Counted from the stretch's first letter, positions 36,503 to 47,545 are shown. The stretch is 64,000 nt of DNA from Arion vulgaris (GCA_020796225.1 CM036765.1:31958066-32022065); one strand, 5' to 3'. Made by a program: numbers and translations. The notes: a model not told the origin generated them from the sequence alone.

Positions 36503-36744
36503 CTTCTTCTCCGAACGCTCCATATCAACCACTTGTTAACCACTCTGTGTGATTTGTATGTGATCTGAGCCTTAGAGCGATTGTACGTTGTGCTAGTTAT
36601 GCGCCTACAAGTAGGCCAGTACATCCGATTTCTGCGACGCTTTTTATTTACTAGGGTAGCTTCCCTAGATCACACAGCAGACATGCCTTGTAGGTCGCAG
36701 TAGTGCTATTCTTTGCTTCTCTTGTGGGCCTCGGCACCACACGG
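36503..36744 (-). mobile_element. SINE family B copy with 12-bp target duplication
   Basis: TAGACGCGATTT lies at 36491-36502 and 36745-36756. In reverse complement it reads the family B head, a degraded core and the GAAGAAGAAA tail. Confidence 0.9.
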
Positions 36745-37055
36745 TAGACGCGATTTAAGAAGCATTAGTATTAACGCCTGTCTGTGTCTATGTTTGTGTC
36801 TGCACGTCTGCCTGATATTTTGACAGATGCAACAATTGTCATAATTAATGGCCTCTTTGTCTCAGGAGACAATAGGTTTTGCGTCACATAGTTTGTTCTG
36901 TGCTGAATCACAACGTCTGTTGTGGCTGTAATGTCCTATTCTGAGTGGTAATATTGTGAGTGTGTGTTCATTGTTTATTGTTCATTTGAGAATCATCTTC
37001 ACCGCGCATTGGACATGTTGATAATTGCTCCGATCTCCTCCCAAGCAAAAGTGTG

Positions 37056-37140
37056 TGTATAAGAGAGAGAGGGAGAGAGAGAGGGAGAGAGAGAGAGAGA
37101 CAGAAAGAACAGTAGTGAGAGAGAGAGAGAGAGGGAGAGA
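37056..37140. repeat. (GA)n-rich microsatellite
   Basis: Interrupted GA/GGGA repeats with no associated gene. Confidence 0.9.
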
Positions 37141-37234
37141 AGAGGTGTTGCGTGGAAAGGATATTGGGGGGTTGATGTAAAGATTATGAATTGCTTAAAA
37201 TTAACTAAAAATACAATTTGGTAATAGAATATGC

Positions 37235-37481
37235 TGAGGTGGTGTCTGTGGCGTAGGGGATAGTGACTCTGTCTATTAACCCCGACATTCTGAGTTCGTT
37301 TCACGCTGCAGAAAATTTTGTTGCAAATTGTTTCGCTTGGATTTTTACAAAGGACGATGGCACCACCTGTTCAGAAAGCAATGGCAAACTACTGAACGTA
37401 ATAATGCCTAGAAAAACCACAAACAGCGTAAAAAAACTGGGGTTGATTCACAAAGTCCTGTGTAGGATATGCAATTAACTT
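37235..37481 (+). mobile_element. SINE family D copy with 14-bp target duplication
   Basis: GTAATAGAATATGC lies at 37221-37234 and 37482-37495. The head GTGGCGTAGGGGATAGTGAC and a B-box-like GAGTTCGTTTC suggest a tRNA origin. The body carries GCAATGGCAAACTACTGAAC and CTAGAAAAACCACAAACAGC. The tail reads GTGTAGGATATGCAATTAAC. Confidence 0.9.
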
Positions 37482-37495
37482 GTAATAGAATATGC

Positions 37496-38250
37496 AACAC
37501 TCATAACTCGGGCATCAAGACAAAAGACAACACTGAAAAAACTAGCAGCGTCACGTGCAACGTACACGATCGGGAAAGAGAGTATTATATATATAAACCT
37601 TTCAACATTTTTATGCTCACGTCTTCAAACAAAAAAAAGAACATGACATTGTTTTTGTCTTATGCTTTTCATATCTTTCTAGTTATTTTATGATCTTTGT
37701 ACAGTTTTTCTCTCCATGTTTTTTACTCTTCTGCTATTTCTCTCTCACCCCCTCCCACCCACATTCCTTCTCATCCTTTGATTTTCTGTTCGATACCAGC
37801 CTTGTTGTACTGTTTGCTGGCCATCTTAATGTCGTAGTGTATGTACTGTCCAACGACAGCCTCTTTTCTTAAGCTTCCGTTCCCCTGGTGTTTGGTGTGG
37901 TTCTTTACTTTAATGTCCTCATTAGTAATCATGTCACATAGTTTCAGACTTCATACTGTGCACAATGTTCAGTTTATGAAAGCCTGTATCCAAGGTTAAA
38001 TTTATCTAAAATTTAAATAAGTTAGATGTTTTACAATAGATTCCTGGTCATTGCTGCATATCGGGTAACAAAACCGACCGACTGGACAAAACTGATAGTA
38101 CAATGACAGAAATACAGTATGGGTTATTGATTGACCTACCAGGGATATAAGCATTCATTAACCGATTCGCTCTTCTGAGCTGATACACAACCTCAATATA
38201 TTTTTTTAATGACGCAAAGTCAGTATATATATATGTACGAGTATATATTC
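37496..38250. other. Intergenic, nothing recognised
   Basis: Pyrimidine-rich around 37700-37790. No gene, repeat family or motif is identified. Confidence 0.5.
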
Positions 38251-38756
38251 CTCTCGTACCCTTGTACTAGACTCATTGCTCACAACAGTAGTGATTGTGG
38301 TCGGGGATTCTGTTCTAGGATTGGACTCTACAGTCACCTCCGCACACACCAGAGAGGTGCAACAGTACACGTCTTAGATTGTTGTCATCATCGCTTGCGA
38401 TGGACGGCTATTATAGTGATACTCTCTCGTACCCTTGTACTGGACTACTCATTGTTCACAACAGTAGTGATACTCTCTCGTACCCTTGTACTGGACTACT
38501 CATTGCTCACAACAGTAGTGATACTCTCTCGTACCCTTGTACTGGACTACTCATTGCTCACAACAGTAGTGATACTCTCTCGTACCCTTGTACTAAACTC
38601 ATTGTTCACAACAGTAGTGATACTCTCTCGTACCCTTGTACTGGATTCATTGCTAGCAACAGTAGTGATACTCTCTTGTACCCTTGTACTGGACTACTCA
38701 TTGCTCACAACAGTAGTGATACTCTCTCGTAGTGATACTCTCTAGTAGTGATACTC
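38251..38756 (+). repeat. 51-bp tandem array next to a LINE C2H2-finger end
   Basis: 38303-38360 encodes CGRGFCSRIGLYSHLRTHQR, the C2H2-like motif near the end of many LINE ORF2 proteins. A single diverged copy of the repeat unit (CTCGTACCCTTGTACTAGAC, TCATTGCTCACAACAGTAGT) precedes it. Six to seven further copies, some 48 bp, fill 38414-38756. Confidence 0.85.
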
Positions 38757-39363
38757 ACATGATAAAAATATGGATATGACTACTTTGACATTCGAATGAC
38801 AGACTTGAAGATAAAGTATGATCGTATGTTCAAAACAGAAAACTTGTACGTTGATAGTAACATTTTATGACCACAATAATACAAACAAGGTTAGTATATC
38901 TTCACCATCTTCTAAATTACATTGGAGCCCTCGCCCGTGCTACTGAGATCGTGCACTGCCGCTGGGATCTTCCTGTGTAAGAAAGAGATCGGAGCACATA
39001 TGGTAACTCACTAAAGTGCAATGATGATGGTCCTATAAATAGATCAAACCCTTGTACGCTACATAGGGCCTGCAAGTAATTTCTTCATACTGATCTGTCC
39101 TGGGTAACTCGCTCAATCTCTTTCATGGAACCTGATATTTCTTGCCTATCTCAACAAAGATTGTTTCAGTGTTTCCGTAAAGCGTTAGTAAAAGTATCTC
39201 TTTCTTGAACTCTTTGCTTCCCCTTTCATTGCCTGCTTCATGATCATTTCTTCTCAAGGTTTGTCTCAATCTTCTCCTTCTTATAACAGTTGTTACTAGT
39301 GACTGATAAGGTATTCCTCTGATTTTCATCATTTCTCCTGCATTCGTCCCATTTTATGATCAT

Positions 39364-39739
39364 TATTTTTCGCAGACATCTATTTTCAAATGCATGTAAC
39401 TTATTTTTCGCAGACATCTATTTTCAAATGCATGTAACTTATTTTTCGCAGACATCTATTTTCAAATGCATGTAACTTATTTTTCGCAGACATCTATTTT
39501 CAAATGCATGTAACTTATTTTTCGCAGACATCTATTTTCAAATGCATGTAACTTATTTTTCGCAGACATCTATTTTCAAATGCATGTAACTTATTTTTCG
39601 CAGACATCTATTTTCAAATGCATGTAACTTATTTTTCGCAGACATCTATTTTCAAATGCATGTAACTTATTTTTCGCAGACATCTATTTTCAAATGCATG
39701 TAACTTATTTTTCGCAGACATCTATTTTCAAATGCATTC
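39364..39739. repeat. 38-bp tandem array (about 10 copies)
   Basis: The unit is AACTTATTTTTCGCAGACAT plus CTATTTTCAAATGCATGT, with nearly no variation between copies. The single-copy counterpart is around 8010-8045. Confidence 0.95.
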
Positions 39740-39829
39740 AACTTATTTCTATATCTTTAATCATTTCCCAACTCTCGCTGGCATATGTTAGGATTAATAC
39801 AACATTGGAATTGAAAATTCCCAATTTAG

Positions 39830-40215
39830 TTTGAAAACTAAATAACTTGCAGTTTTATATTTTATTTAAACTTTGAAAACTAAATAACTTGCAGTTTTAT
39901 ATTTTATTTAAACTTTGAAAACTAAATAACTTGCAGTTTTATATTTTATTTAAACTTTGAAAACTAAATAACTTGCAGTTTTATATTTTATTTAAACTTT
40001 GAAAACTAAATAACTTGCAGTTTTATATTTTATTTAAACTTTGAAAACTAAATAACTTGCAGTTTTATATTTTATTTAAACTTTGAAAACTAAATAACTT
40101 GCAGTTTTATATTTTATTTAAACTTTGAAAACTAAATAACTTGCAGTTTTATATTTTATTTAAACTTTGAAAACTAAATAACTTGCAGTTTTATATTTTA
40201 TTTAAACTTTGAAAA
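39830..40215. repeat. 42-bp tandem array (about 9 copies)
   Basis: The unit is TTTGAAAACTAAATAACTTG plus CAGTTTTATATTTTATTTAAAC, essentially identical copies. It begins 90 bp after the 38-bp array. Confidence 0.95.
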
Positions 40216-40229
40216 GTTGATGCTGCATT

Positions 40230-40475
40230 CTTCTTCTTCGAATGCTCCATATGCGCACTTGTTAACCACTCTGTGTGATTTGTATGTAATCTGAGCCTAA
40301 GAGAGATTGTAGGCGCCTACAAGTAGGCCAGCACATCCGATTTCTGCAATGCTTTTTAGTTACTAGGCTAGCTTCTCTAGGTGCTACATCAACAGCCTCT
40401 TACGAAATGCCTTGTAGGTCGCAGTGGCACTATTCTTTACTTCCCTTGCTGGGGCCCGGCACCACATGGGCGGGC
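40230..40475 (-). mobile_element. SINE family B copy
   Basis: It is flanked by GATGCTGCATT (40219-40229) and GATGTTGCATT (40476-40486). The reverse complement has the head, the core remnant and the GAAGAAGAA tail. It inserted just at the end of the 42-bp array. Confidence 0.85.
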
Positions 40476-40689
40476 GATGTTGCATTGCCATATCGTAGCA
40501 AATTTTTTTCCCCCACATTTCTAGTGCCGTCAAAATTGCTACCCAAATTTGTGAACTGCTCTGTTAATTTTTATCACTTTGAATTCCATGTTGATATCTG
40601 CATTACTGCAGTTCAAAGTCAGTAGACTAACTAGTTTATTATATATTGCAAAATAAGTGGCTACAGGGGTAAATCATTATGAAGGGAAA

Positions 40690-40890
40690 GAGTTAAACAT
40701 AACATTCACAAAATATGGAAAGAATCAACTTCGTGCCAAGGACAGGCCACTTTAGACTTAGTCAGCACATGTACACAATATTTCACATTGAGGGTTCAGT
40801 AGTGTGCCCATGTGACACTGCACAAGAAATTGCTAACCACATACTCCAGTTATGTATGCTCTATGCTGTCTTAAGAGATAATCATTGACC
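40690..40890 (+). pseudogene. I-like LINE post-RNase H fragment
   Basis: The + strand around 40738-40865 reads RTGHFRLSQHMYTIF, VCPCDTAQEIANHILQLC, matching FRLRIGHNRLNKHL...CPCGSDEQTTEHVLQDC of the LINE near 35500-35610. Confidence 0.6.
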
Positions 40891-42150
40891 CTCCAATAAT
40901 ATTTCAAAAATGAGACACAAATGTATGACAGAAGGAAAGACAAGAACAAAACCATACATTTCATCAAAGTCTTCTAATATGTACTCATTGTCTGAAAGAA
41001 ATATGAACATGAATAATCTCTTCTGGGTAGTTTGGTTAAGATCAAAGTGCTGTTGAGACACTATGCTCGTCAAGGAGCGGAGAGAAATAAAGAAGAAAAA
41101 GACGAGAATATTGATAACATAGCAGTGTATACTTGAATCCGACACAAAAATCTCATGAACTTTACTGACTTTCTGTTTATAATCATTGTTTGCCCCTGTA
41201 CTGATAAAATACACGACGTGAAACGTCAAATGAGGAAACCATAGCAACGGTAGTTATTGGTTGAACAGAGAAAGACGGTTCAAAATTAGAATTGATGACT
41301 GTGAGCGGTATGTTCCCCGAGATCAGCAACATTTCTCTATTGTTCAATGCTATTCTTCCAATACAGTTGCACATCATTTCACACATTCCTAATTGTTCAT
41401 TTCTGCTGCTATATCTGTGTAATATTTCCTTGTTTGTTTACTTTGTTTTCTTTGTGTTCGGTTTCGTATGCTCGTCTAAACCATGAGATGGGTTGTCTAT
41501 ATGAAGCTGTATGTCAATTGGTAGTTCCCAATAGCTTGCTCTGTAAGCTTCGTTCACGAGGCCATGTTTCGTTTCGTTGGTGTATGTATGATGAACATAA
41601 CTGCAGCATGCGATTTAGAGTCTGTGTTTCTGCATTGTTTGTTTAAAGTTGGAATTTTCCAGGTACCAACTCTGGTGGTTTTCCTAGAAGGTTAGACATC
41701 AACTTCGGTTCCTTTTGATGAGTTGCGTTAAGTACCTCCCTACTGAAGAACATTCATCTGATCTCAATGAGTGTAATGGTTTTTTTGGTTTTTTTAATTA
41801 AAAGAAAAAGTAAATTTTCCTTTTCTGTTTGTTGAACTGTTGGGTTTACATTTATTATTTTATTTTTATTTATAGATTTGTATAGCCATAACAACGTTCA
41901 TCAACGATCCGCTTGGCAGTTTACAGTATTACTATTCACTACTATCCTCGATTCTTGGAAGTTTTGTTCAAGCTCAAGATTTCTGTGTTAAACGTGTTAA
42001 TTGGGTTTATGTTTTCCAACTTGTATCTGAAAAGGTTTTTTCCAAACTGTTTTGCAGTGATGAAGTAGCTACGCAACGATTTCGCAGAAATTGATTGTAC
42101 TATAAATCGAATATCGCCGCCGATTTGCGAATTCAGATCTCTAGTACTGA
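40891..42150. other. Intergenic with an I-like LINE scrap at 41480-41640
   Basis: 41480-41640 is about 85 percent similar by eye to 30001-30160 (GTTTCGTTTCGTTGGTGTAT is exact), so it is the same LINE 3' region on the minus strand. Minus-strand open frames at 40882-41386 resemble nothing I know. Confidence 0.5.
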
Positions 42151-42179
42151 GCTACTTAGAATTTCTACAGAAATATAAC

Positions 42180-42430
42180 AATAATCTCTCTCTCTGTGTC
42201 TCTCTTTCTCTCTCTAGCCTGTGGTGACAGTGAGGGCGCTTAGGGCAGCAGGAAATACACGACATTCTCCTCTCTTCTTGGACGCAGTCTGTATTGTGTG
42301 TGTCCCAGCTATGATTCATTTCTTTCAGTTCTTGTTCTGCTGTTCTCCTCCAGGTCGTTTTGCGTCTTCCACGCTTTTGTTTACCCTTTTGTGTATATCT
42401 CAGTAGAGTTTTCGTGACAGAGTTAATCTG
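42180..42430 (-). pseudogene. LINE ORF2 C-terminal fragment with (GA)n end
   Basis: The minus strand reads KRGRRKTTWRRTAEQELKEM and RRMSCISCCPKRPHCHHRL, a standard LINE C-terminus. It ends at the GA/CT-rich run near 42187-42215. Confidence 0.7.
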
Positions 42431-42559
42431 CATGCGTATCATAAATGCACCAACACATTTCTAAACAAAATAAAACAAAAGTGAGATATAGAAATCTTTG
42501 ATACAAGTACAATAATTTGTCTCTCGTCTTGTATACTTAGTTTCATGTTACCTAACATG

Positions 42560-42794
42560 TCTCCAAGACCAAGTTTACATAATCTAATACAGGTCATGCT
42601 AGAACATCTAACTCTGTCTCCAAGACCAAGTTTACATAATCTAATACAGGTCATGCTAGAACATCTAACTCTATCTCCAAGACCAAGTTTACATAATCTA
42701 ATACAGGTCATGCTAGAACATCTAACTCTATCTCCAAGACCAAGTTTACATAATCTAATACAGGTCATGCTAGAACATCTAACTCTGTCTCCAA
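42560..42794. repeat. 57-bp tandem array (4 copies)
   Basis: The unit is TCTCCAAGACCAAGTTTACA, TAATCTAATACAGGTCATGC, TAGAACATCTAACTCTG. As 57 is divisible by three, an open frame of 19-residue repeats runs through on both strands. There is no sign of a gene. Confidence 0.92.
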
Positions 42795-42928
42795 AAGGAA
42801 ATTTGTTTTGCTTCAAATCTAGACGATATCCTTGTTAAGACCCGACTTCGTTCTTCATCTTTTGTATCTGAAATGAACCATGACACTCTGTCACTGACAG
42901 CTAAACAACAGATGATCAACAGCATTTT

Positions 42929-43098
42929 CAGTGGCTGCTCGTGATCATGTTTGTTTGTGAGGCCAGACAGAAATTTGAGGAAAAATCATGGTTTCGGTTA
43001 GGATATATTTATTTTAATGTATAAAATAATAAATACACGTTACACTTTATTTTTGGTGGGGCCCGGCCCCACTGGCCCTTAATGACGAGCCGCCACTT
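42929..43098. mobile_element. hAT-type MITE, CAGTGGCGGC family, reverse orientation
   Basis: It is flanked by AGCATTTT (42921-42928) and AGCTTTTT (43099-43106). It contains GGTGGGGCCCGGCCCCACTG and AATCATGGTTTCGGTTAGGA shared with 28680-28842. Confidence 0.85.
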
Positions 43099-43124
43099 AG
43101 CTTTTTCATACCTACTTGTGTTAC

Positions 43125-43510
43125 CAGAGCCAAACATGGACAATGAGCAAAGCGCAGTCACAAAAATAACTACATGTGAAATGCGCTACCTGCGAAAAGT
43201 TACCAACAACACAAGAAAAAAGAAAGTTGGCACAGAACCTTGCTTGAATTACATTGAGAAACAAAGAATGAAGTGGTTTGGCCACTTAATAAGAATGCAT
43301 CCAAACTCCACAGTATACAAAGTCTTCTACAACAGAACATCAGGAAAGAAGGCGAGAGGAAGACCACGAAAAACATGGTTAGATGGCATAGCAGAATCCT
43401 GTGAAAGAGCAAAAATAGCAATCACCCAAGTCACCAGAACAGTGCAAGACAAAAACAGAAAACCACAACACTGGGCAACAATCCGGTAGCAGTGTGACGA
43501 CAAAAGGAAG
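43125..43510 (+). pseudogene. LINE reverse-transcriptase C-terminus and 3' end
   Basis: The + strand encodes TCEMRYLRKVTNNTRKKKVG, KQRMKWFGHLIRM and GKKARGRPRKTWLDGIAESC, ending HWATIR and a stop at 43487-43489. The 3' end CCGGTAGCAGTGTGACGAC is the sequence amplified at 22313-22600. A related copy is at 53411-53690. Confidence 0.8.
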
Positions 43511-44431
43511 AAAAGAAAGAAGAATGTACCATGTCAATTGATCCGAGTCATGATTGTCCATATTCATGTGTTTTGCGTGTGTGTATTGATTGACTCTATT
43601 GTTTACCGCATTTCTGATACAATACTTCTTCATAAATTTGAATTATGTTTTCTATGTGACCTGTCTTTAAATAGCCTTTTTATTTATCATGATCGTGGCT
43701 GCAAGGTTGGTTGTTTAACCGAGGTTTTCTTGTCCCATAACTAGAGTTATAGCCGCTTTTGCTAATTTGATGGTTCCTTTATTGGACAAATCGAGTTTTT
43801 TTTTTTAGAAACATCGGTTCTACATGTTGTCTCACTCCTTCATGCTGATAAACCCTCCCAGTTTGTCCACAACTGCTTATTCGTCCAAAACAAACTTGAC
43901 TTAGAAGCTGACACACCAATGTGTGAAAGTAGTCCCACTATCCGTAACCATAGACGCATCTGGTTGTGATCGTTTTTTTGTGAAGGAAAACGTAGCTGAT
44001 ATTGTCATATAGAGTAGAAATAATACCAGCTTAAATGGCCACAAGACGGAGGTTGCGATAGTGTCAAAGAAATGTATTTCTGCAGAATGCAACATCAAAG
44101 TAAATGGAATTTTAGTATGACCTCATTTTCGTGCATTAAAACTTTGTGATAAATATCAAATGTAGCTCAGAAGTAAAGATTCGAAAAGTTCAGATTAAGT
44201 AAGCATTCTAGAACACGTAGGCTATTATGTGAAACAAATCGTTGTCTGGACATGTAAGAAATAGAGTTCTGCAGTGCTACAATTGTTAATGCTGACACAC
44301 AGAAGCGGGTCACGGACAATAAATAGAAAAACACGAGGCGATCAGTCAAGGCAATCATACATTTGCTCTTTTAAGAATATAATTTAGGAATCTCACAAAA
44401 GCATTTATACCATGAAGTATACTAGGAAATA
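43511..44431. other. Intergenic, nothing recognised
   Basis: Short minus-strand open frames only. No motif identified. Confidence 0.45.
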
Positions 44432-44542
44432 CGAAACACGTACAAACAAAGTACTATAGTTTTACAAAATACAGAAACAGTGACGATATCGTCACTGTTT
44501 CTGTATTTTGTAAAACTATAGTACTTGTTTGTACGTGTTTCG
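44432..44542. repeat. Near-perfect 111-bp palindrome without spacer
   Basis: The arms 44432-44487 and 44488-44542 meet at GACGAT/ATCGTC and differ by one base (AAAG versus AAG). The arm sequence CTGTATTTTGTAAAACTATA and TTTACCAAGTTTTACTGCAG just beyond it resemble the Penelope-like 3' region at 59945-60035, so the palindrome is probably two element ends head to head. Confidence 0.9.
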
Positions 44543-44979
44543 CTATTTACCAAGTTTTACTGCAGTCTTCCCCCTATTTCGATACTAGGAAATACGGTGT
44601 TTGGCCCGAATTTTTCTTTTACCAACAGTACATGATATGATGAACTTCATACCGGCCACCTTTTCTTTCCAGTTCTTTTCGGGCACTCAATTGATGCTGA
44701 GTCGACATGACAGTGCTTTCGTTCAGGTAAAATCTAGTCTCAACTGGAGATATTCATACTGTACTGGGACTATATGACTAAGAAGCAAATGCGTTAAACA
44801 TTATACTATCGTATCATCATCAGGTGAAGTGCCGGCTGGCGTAGGCGATCTCGGATCGCCACAAATCTCTGTTTCTGGTATTTGATATAATCTCATATGT
44901 TGACACTCTTCCGTGCCATGATGTCAGGCTATCCAAAATTGTCTCTCTCTGTCTCGTTTTCCCTCGATTTTAACAGTTG

Positions 44980-45054
44980 TTACAATGTGTTCTTAACCTC
45001 CCTTCCTCATCACATGCCCAAAAAATGATGACTGCCCCTTTCTTATATTGATGA
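44980..45054 (-). pseudogene. Short LINE reverse-transcriptase scrap
   Basis: The minus strand reads RKGQSSFFGHVMRKGGL, matching [18 protein letters not shown] at 53900-53960. Confidence 0.5.
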
Positions 45055-45897
45055 CTAGCAGTTGTACCCGTTCTTCGTACGGAGATTTTTAGTTGAAATC
45101 TAGTTGTAATATTTCAACACTTTTAGTTACATTTGTTATTCTTTTCCGCTGATCTTCCAAGTCGTTTCTCTTTAGTTTCCTCATCAATCGCCTTTACACT
45201 CCTCCGACGCTTGTAGTCAAGCCTAATAACTAATCTTTCCTCCTCTGTCTCCATGTTTCTGGACTTCATTTTCTTTTCTTATCATTCTCCAACCGCATAT
45301 CTCTAACTTCATGAATTTCGATAGATCTACGAAATTGTATCATTTCCGAAAATTTGATGTCCCAAACAGTGCGAGACTGAGCATATTAAAGAAACATGCA
45401 CCATCCTCTCAAAATGGCTAAAATAACAATTAGCAAATTGAATTTATTCAGATTATAAAGTTATCGATGTGTTTAAAAAACCAAAACAATTTAACCCGAG
45501 CGTGAGAAATGTTTAAAAAAAATTGGTTTGGCCCGTGCGTGAATCATACGCATGGTCTACCGCATGGTAGACGGGACTGTTAACAATTACGCTACACGCA
45601 CATGTAAGCAAATGTGTTTAAAATACGTTACAATAAAAGTGACTTCATCATCGCTTTAACATGTGACCGGCACGATGAGATATGAATACAACAATTCGTT
45701 TTTTAACTTTTCATGGCCATTTCGTTAAGTTGGAATTTAGATATAGGGACAAACCATTAGCCTGGTTTTATAATTTTTTATATCATCCCATCTATGAAAG
45801 CTACCCTCTTGCGAAATTTCAAGTCCGCCGGATGTCCAGATATCTTCAAAACCACGTGAAACACACACACAATTTCGTTACGGTTCTTCAACTTATT

Positions 45898-45980
<83 letters not shown>
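45055..45980 (-). mobile_element. Helitron-like element, reverse orientation (putative)
   Basis: In reverse complement it ends GGGTACAACTGCTAG before T, like the 3' end at 13693, and begins in a long TA run. Part of the interior (about 45171-45290, minus strand) reads ETEEERLVIRLDYKRRRSVK, resembling the E/R-rich repeats found near Helitron ORFs. The exact 5' end is hidden in the TA run. Confidence 0.4.
45899..45978. repeat. (TA)n microsatellite, about 40 repeats
   Basis: Uninterrupted TA repeats at the presumed 5' end of the Helitron-like element. Confidence 0.97.
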
Positions 45981-45982
<2 letters not shown>

Positions 45983-46019
45983 AGGGGTCATTATTACCTC
46001 TGACTCTCCATCGATAGGT

Positions 46020-46330
46020 CCAAAACGGCAAGATGCAGTTTGAGTGGATGCTATCTACTAAGACTTTGATACTTCAGGGGCTTAACTCTTAGTGGACCAG
46101 GGCAAAAGTCACGTTTTTACAAGCGCTTTCACGTTCTGATAACCAAACGCCACTTAGCGTGGCGGAATGTAAAACGCGTCCACTTCAAACGCCACTTAGC
46201 GTGGCGCTTGGTCCACTAAGAGTTAATATAACCCGATCTACTGTCCTGGACATGCGGGTGTTTGCGGCAATGAGAGAAAAGGCAGACTTGCATAAACAGA
46301 ACCTATTGTCGTGTCGGAAAGTCGAAGATG
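46020..46330 (+). pseudogene. LINE RNase H fragment interrupted by a MITE
   Basis: 46030-46081 and 46227-46300 are colinear with 8815-8930 (FEWMLST; then TACTGTCCTGGACATGCGGG, the GHAG motif region). The piggyBac-like MITE at 46086-46222 lies exactly between the two halves. Confidence 0.72.
46086..46222. mobile_element. piggyBac-like MITE, 137 bp
   Basis: TTAA at 46082-46085 and 46223-46226. The inverted ends CTCTTAGTGGACCA are perfect. The interior holds two copies of CGCCACTTAGCGTGGCG, itself nearly palindromic. The uninterrupted LINE copy at 8815-8930 shows the empty site. Confidence 0.85.
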
Positions 46331-46639
46331 GACAAGGGCAACGTTCTTTTGGTACCTCCTCACCTGCTATTGAATGCGAACATATGCATTGATGTTGGAT
46401 ATATCCAGGGATTTATATATGGTATTTTTCGTGTTTACAGACGGTCAATTCGCAAATGTTTTACCGTGACAACTCCTGAGTTTTCGCTTTTCTCTTTTGT
46501 CTTTCAGCTCATACATAAGTCTCTTCTCAGAAGACTCTGCGCCCTAGCGCAATATGGCTTTAGACACAACTCTGTCATCAGCTAGTTTTTCCCATGTGCT
46601 GAGACCTATAGAAAAGTTTTTCATTGAGGCTTTGCAGAC

Positions 46640-47296
46640 ATATTTATATCTGAGCAGTGGTCTGTCCTGGTGCCTCTTCCTCTCCGAAAGTTCACATGCC
46701 CCAACCATCTTAGTCGTCTACTGCTGAGCATGCCCATGATGGAAGGCAGATTTGCACGTTGCAGTACTTCAGGGTTGGTTATCTTGTCGTACCACCTGAT
46801 GTTCATAATCTTGTGGAGACATCGACGGTGAAAGATGTTAAGTCTCCTCTCGTGTCTTGAGTAGGCTGTCCATGTGTCTGAGCCATATAGTAAAGAACTA
46901 ACTACACAGGCTGGATATATTTGAATCTTCATCTGCAATGTTAGTTTTGTGTTGTCCCACGCTCGCTTTGATAGTTTGCTGAATGTAGTAGCTGCACTCC
47001 CTATACAAGCGTTGATTTCTTCATCAAGAAAAAGGCTGGCAGTGACCATGGACCCAAGATAGCAGAATTCTTGAACTGGTCTTTGATGGTTGCCATTTAA
47101 AGTGATATTTGTTGTGTTACTTCCCTGACATAAAACAACTGTTTTGGAGACATTTATAGTCAGAGAAAATAGGTCGCATGTCTTTGACAAATTATTGATT
47201 AGGCATTGCAGTGTAGCCTCACTGTGGGCGACTAAGTCAGCATCGTCAGCGAAAAGGAGGTCCTTGTGAAGAATTTCTGTCGTTTTTGTCTGGGCT
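46640..47296 (-). pseudogene. LINE reverse-transcriptase C-terminal part, minus strand
   Basis: The minus strand encodes LLFADDADLVAHSEATLQCL (catalytic FADD), KTVVLCQGSN, FCYLGSMVT, VVSSLLYGSDTW and SRRLRWLGHVNFRRG, the thumb-to-tail part of a LINE reverse transcriptase in one open frame of about 215 residues. The frame continues upstream into the adjoining SINE, which is accidental. Confidence 0.82.
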
Positions 47297-47545
47297 CTTT
47301 TTCTTTGCGTTCGTTCTTTACGACCAATTTTAATCACTCTTTGTGATATGTTTGATCTTTGCCAAGAACGTGTATACGTTGCATATTGGTTTGGTAGGCC
47401 CCTAAACGCATAGACTTCTACACGTTTAGGACATGTGCATCCGATTTCAGCCAAACCTCCGTAGTCGCCTCTTACGACATGCGTGGCAGGTAACAGTGGT
47501 TCTATTCTTCACACCCCATTTGGGCCAAGGTAACTACTCGGGCGT
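47297..47545 (-). mobile_element. SINE family A copy, reverse orientation
   Basis: It is a complete family A copy in reverse: head complement CTACTCGGGCGT at the right, core CGCCTCTTACGACATGCGTG, and tail complement TCTTTGCGTTCGTTC at the left, abutting the LINE fragment. No clear target duplication was found. Confidence 0.85.

Larger units (their letters stand above)
38930..40215 (-). mobile_element. LINE fragment (minus) with two internal minisatellites
   Basis: On the minus strand 38930-39330 matches the 3' half of the LINEs at 29440-29709 and 58230-58500 (complement of GAGATTGAGCGAGTTGCCC at about 39108). It corresponds, segment for segment, to 7548-8290. Two pieces that are single-copy there are amplified here: 38-bp units at 39364-39739 and 42-bp units at 39830-40215. 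Confidence 0.7.

Noticed and set aside
46621..47454. 277-residue protein on the minus strand
   Set aside because: The N-terminal quarter is SINE sequence and the rest a LINE reverse-transcriptase fragment; the continuous frame is accidental.
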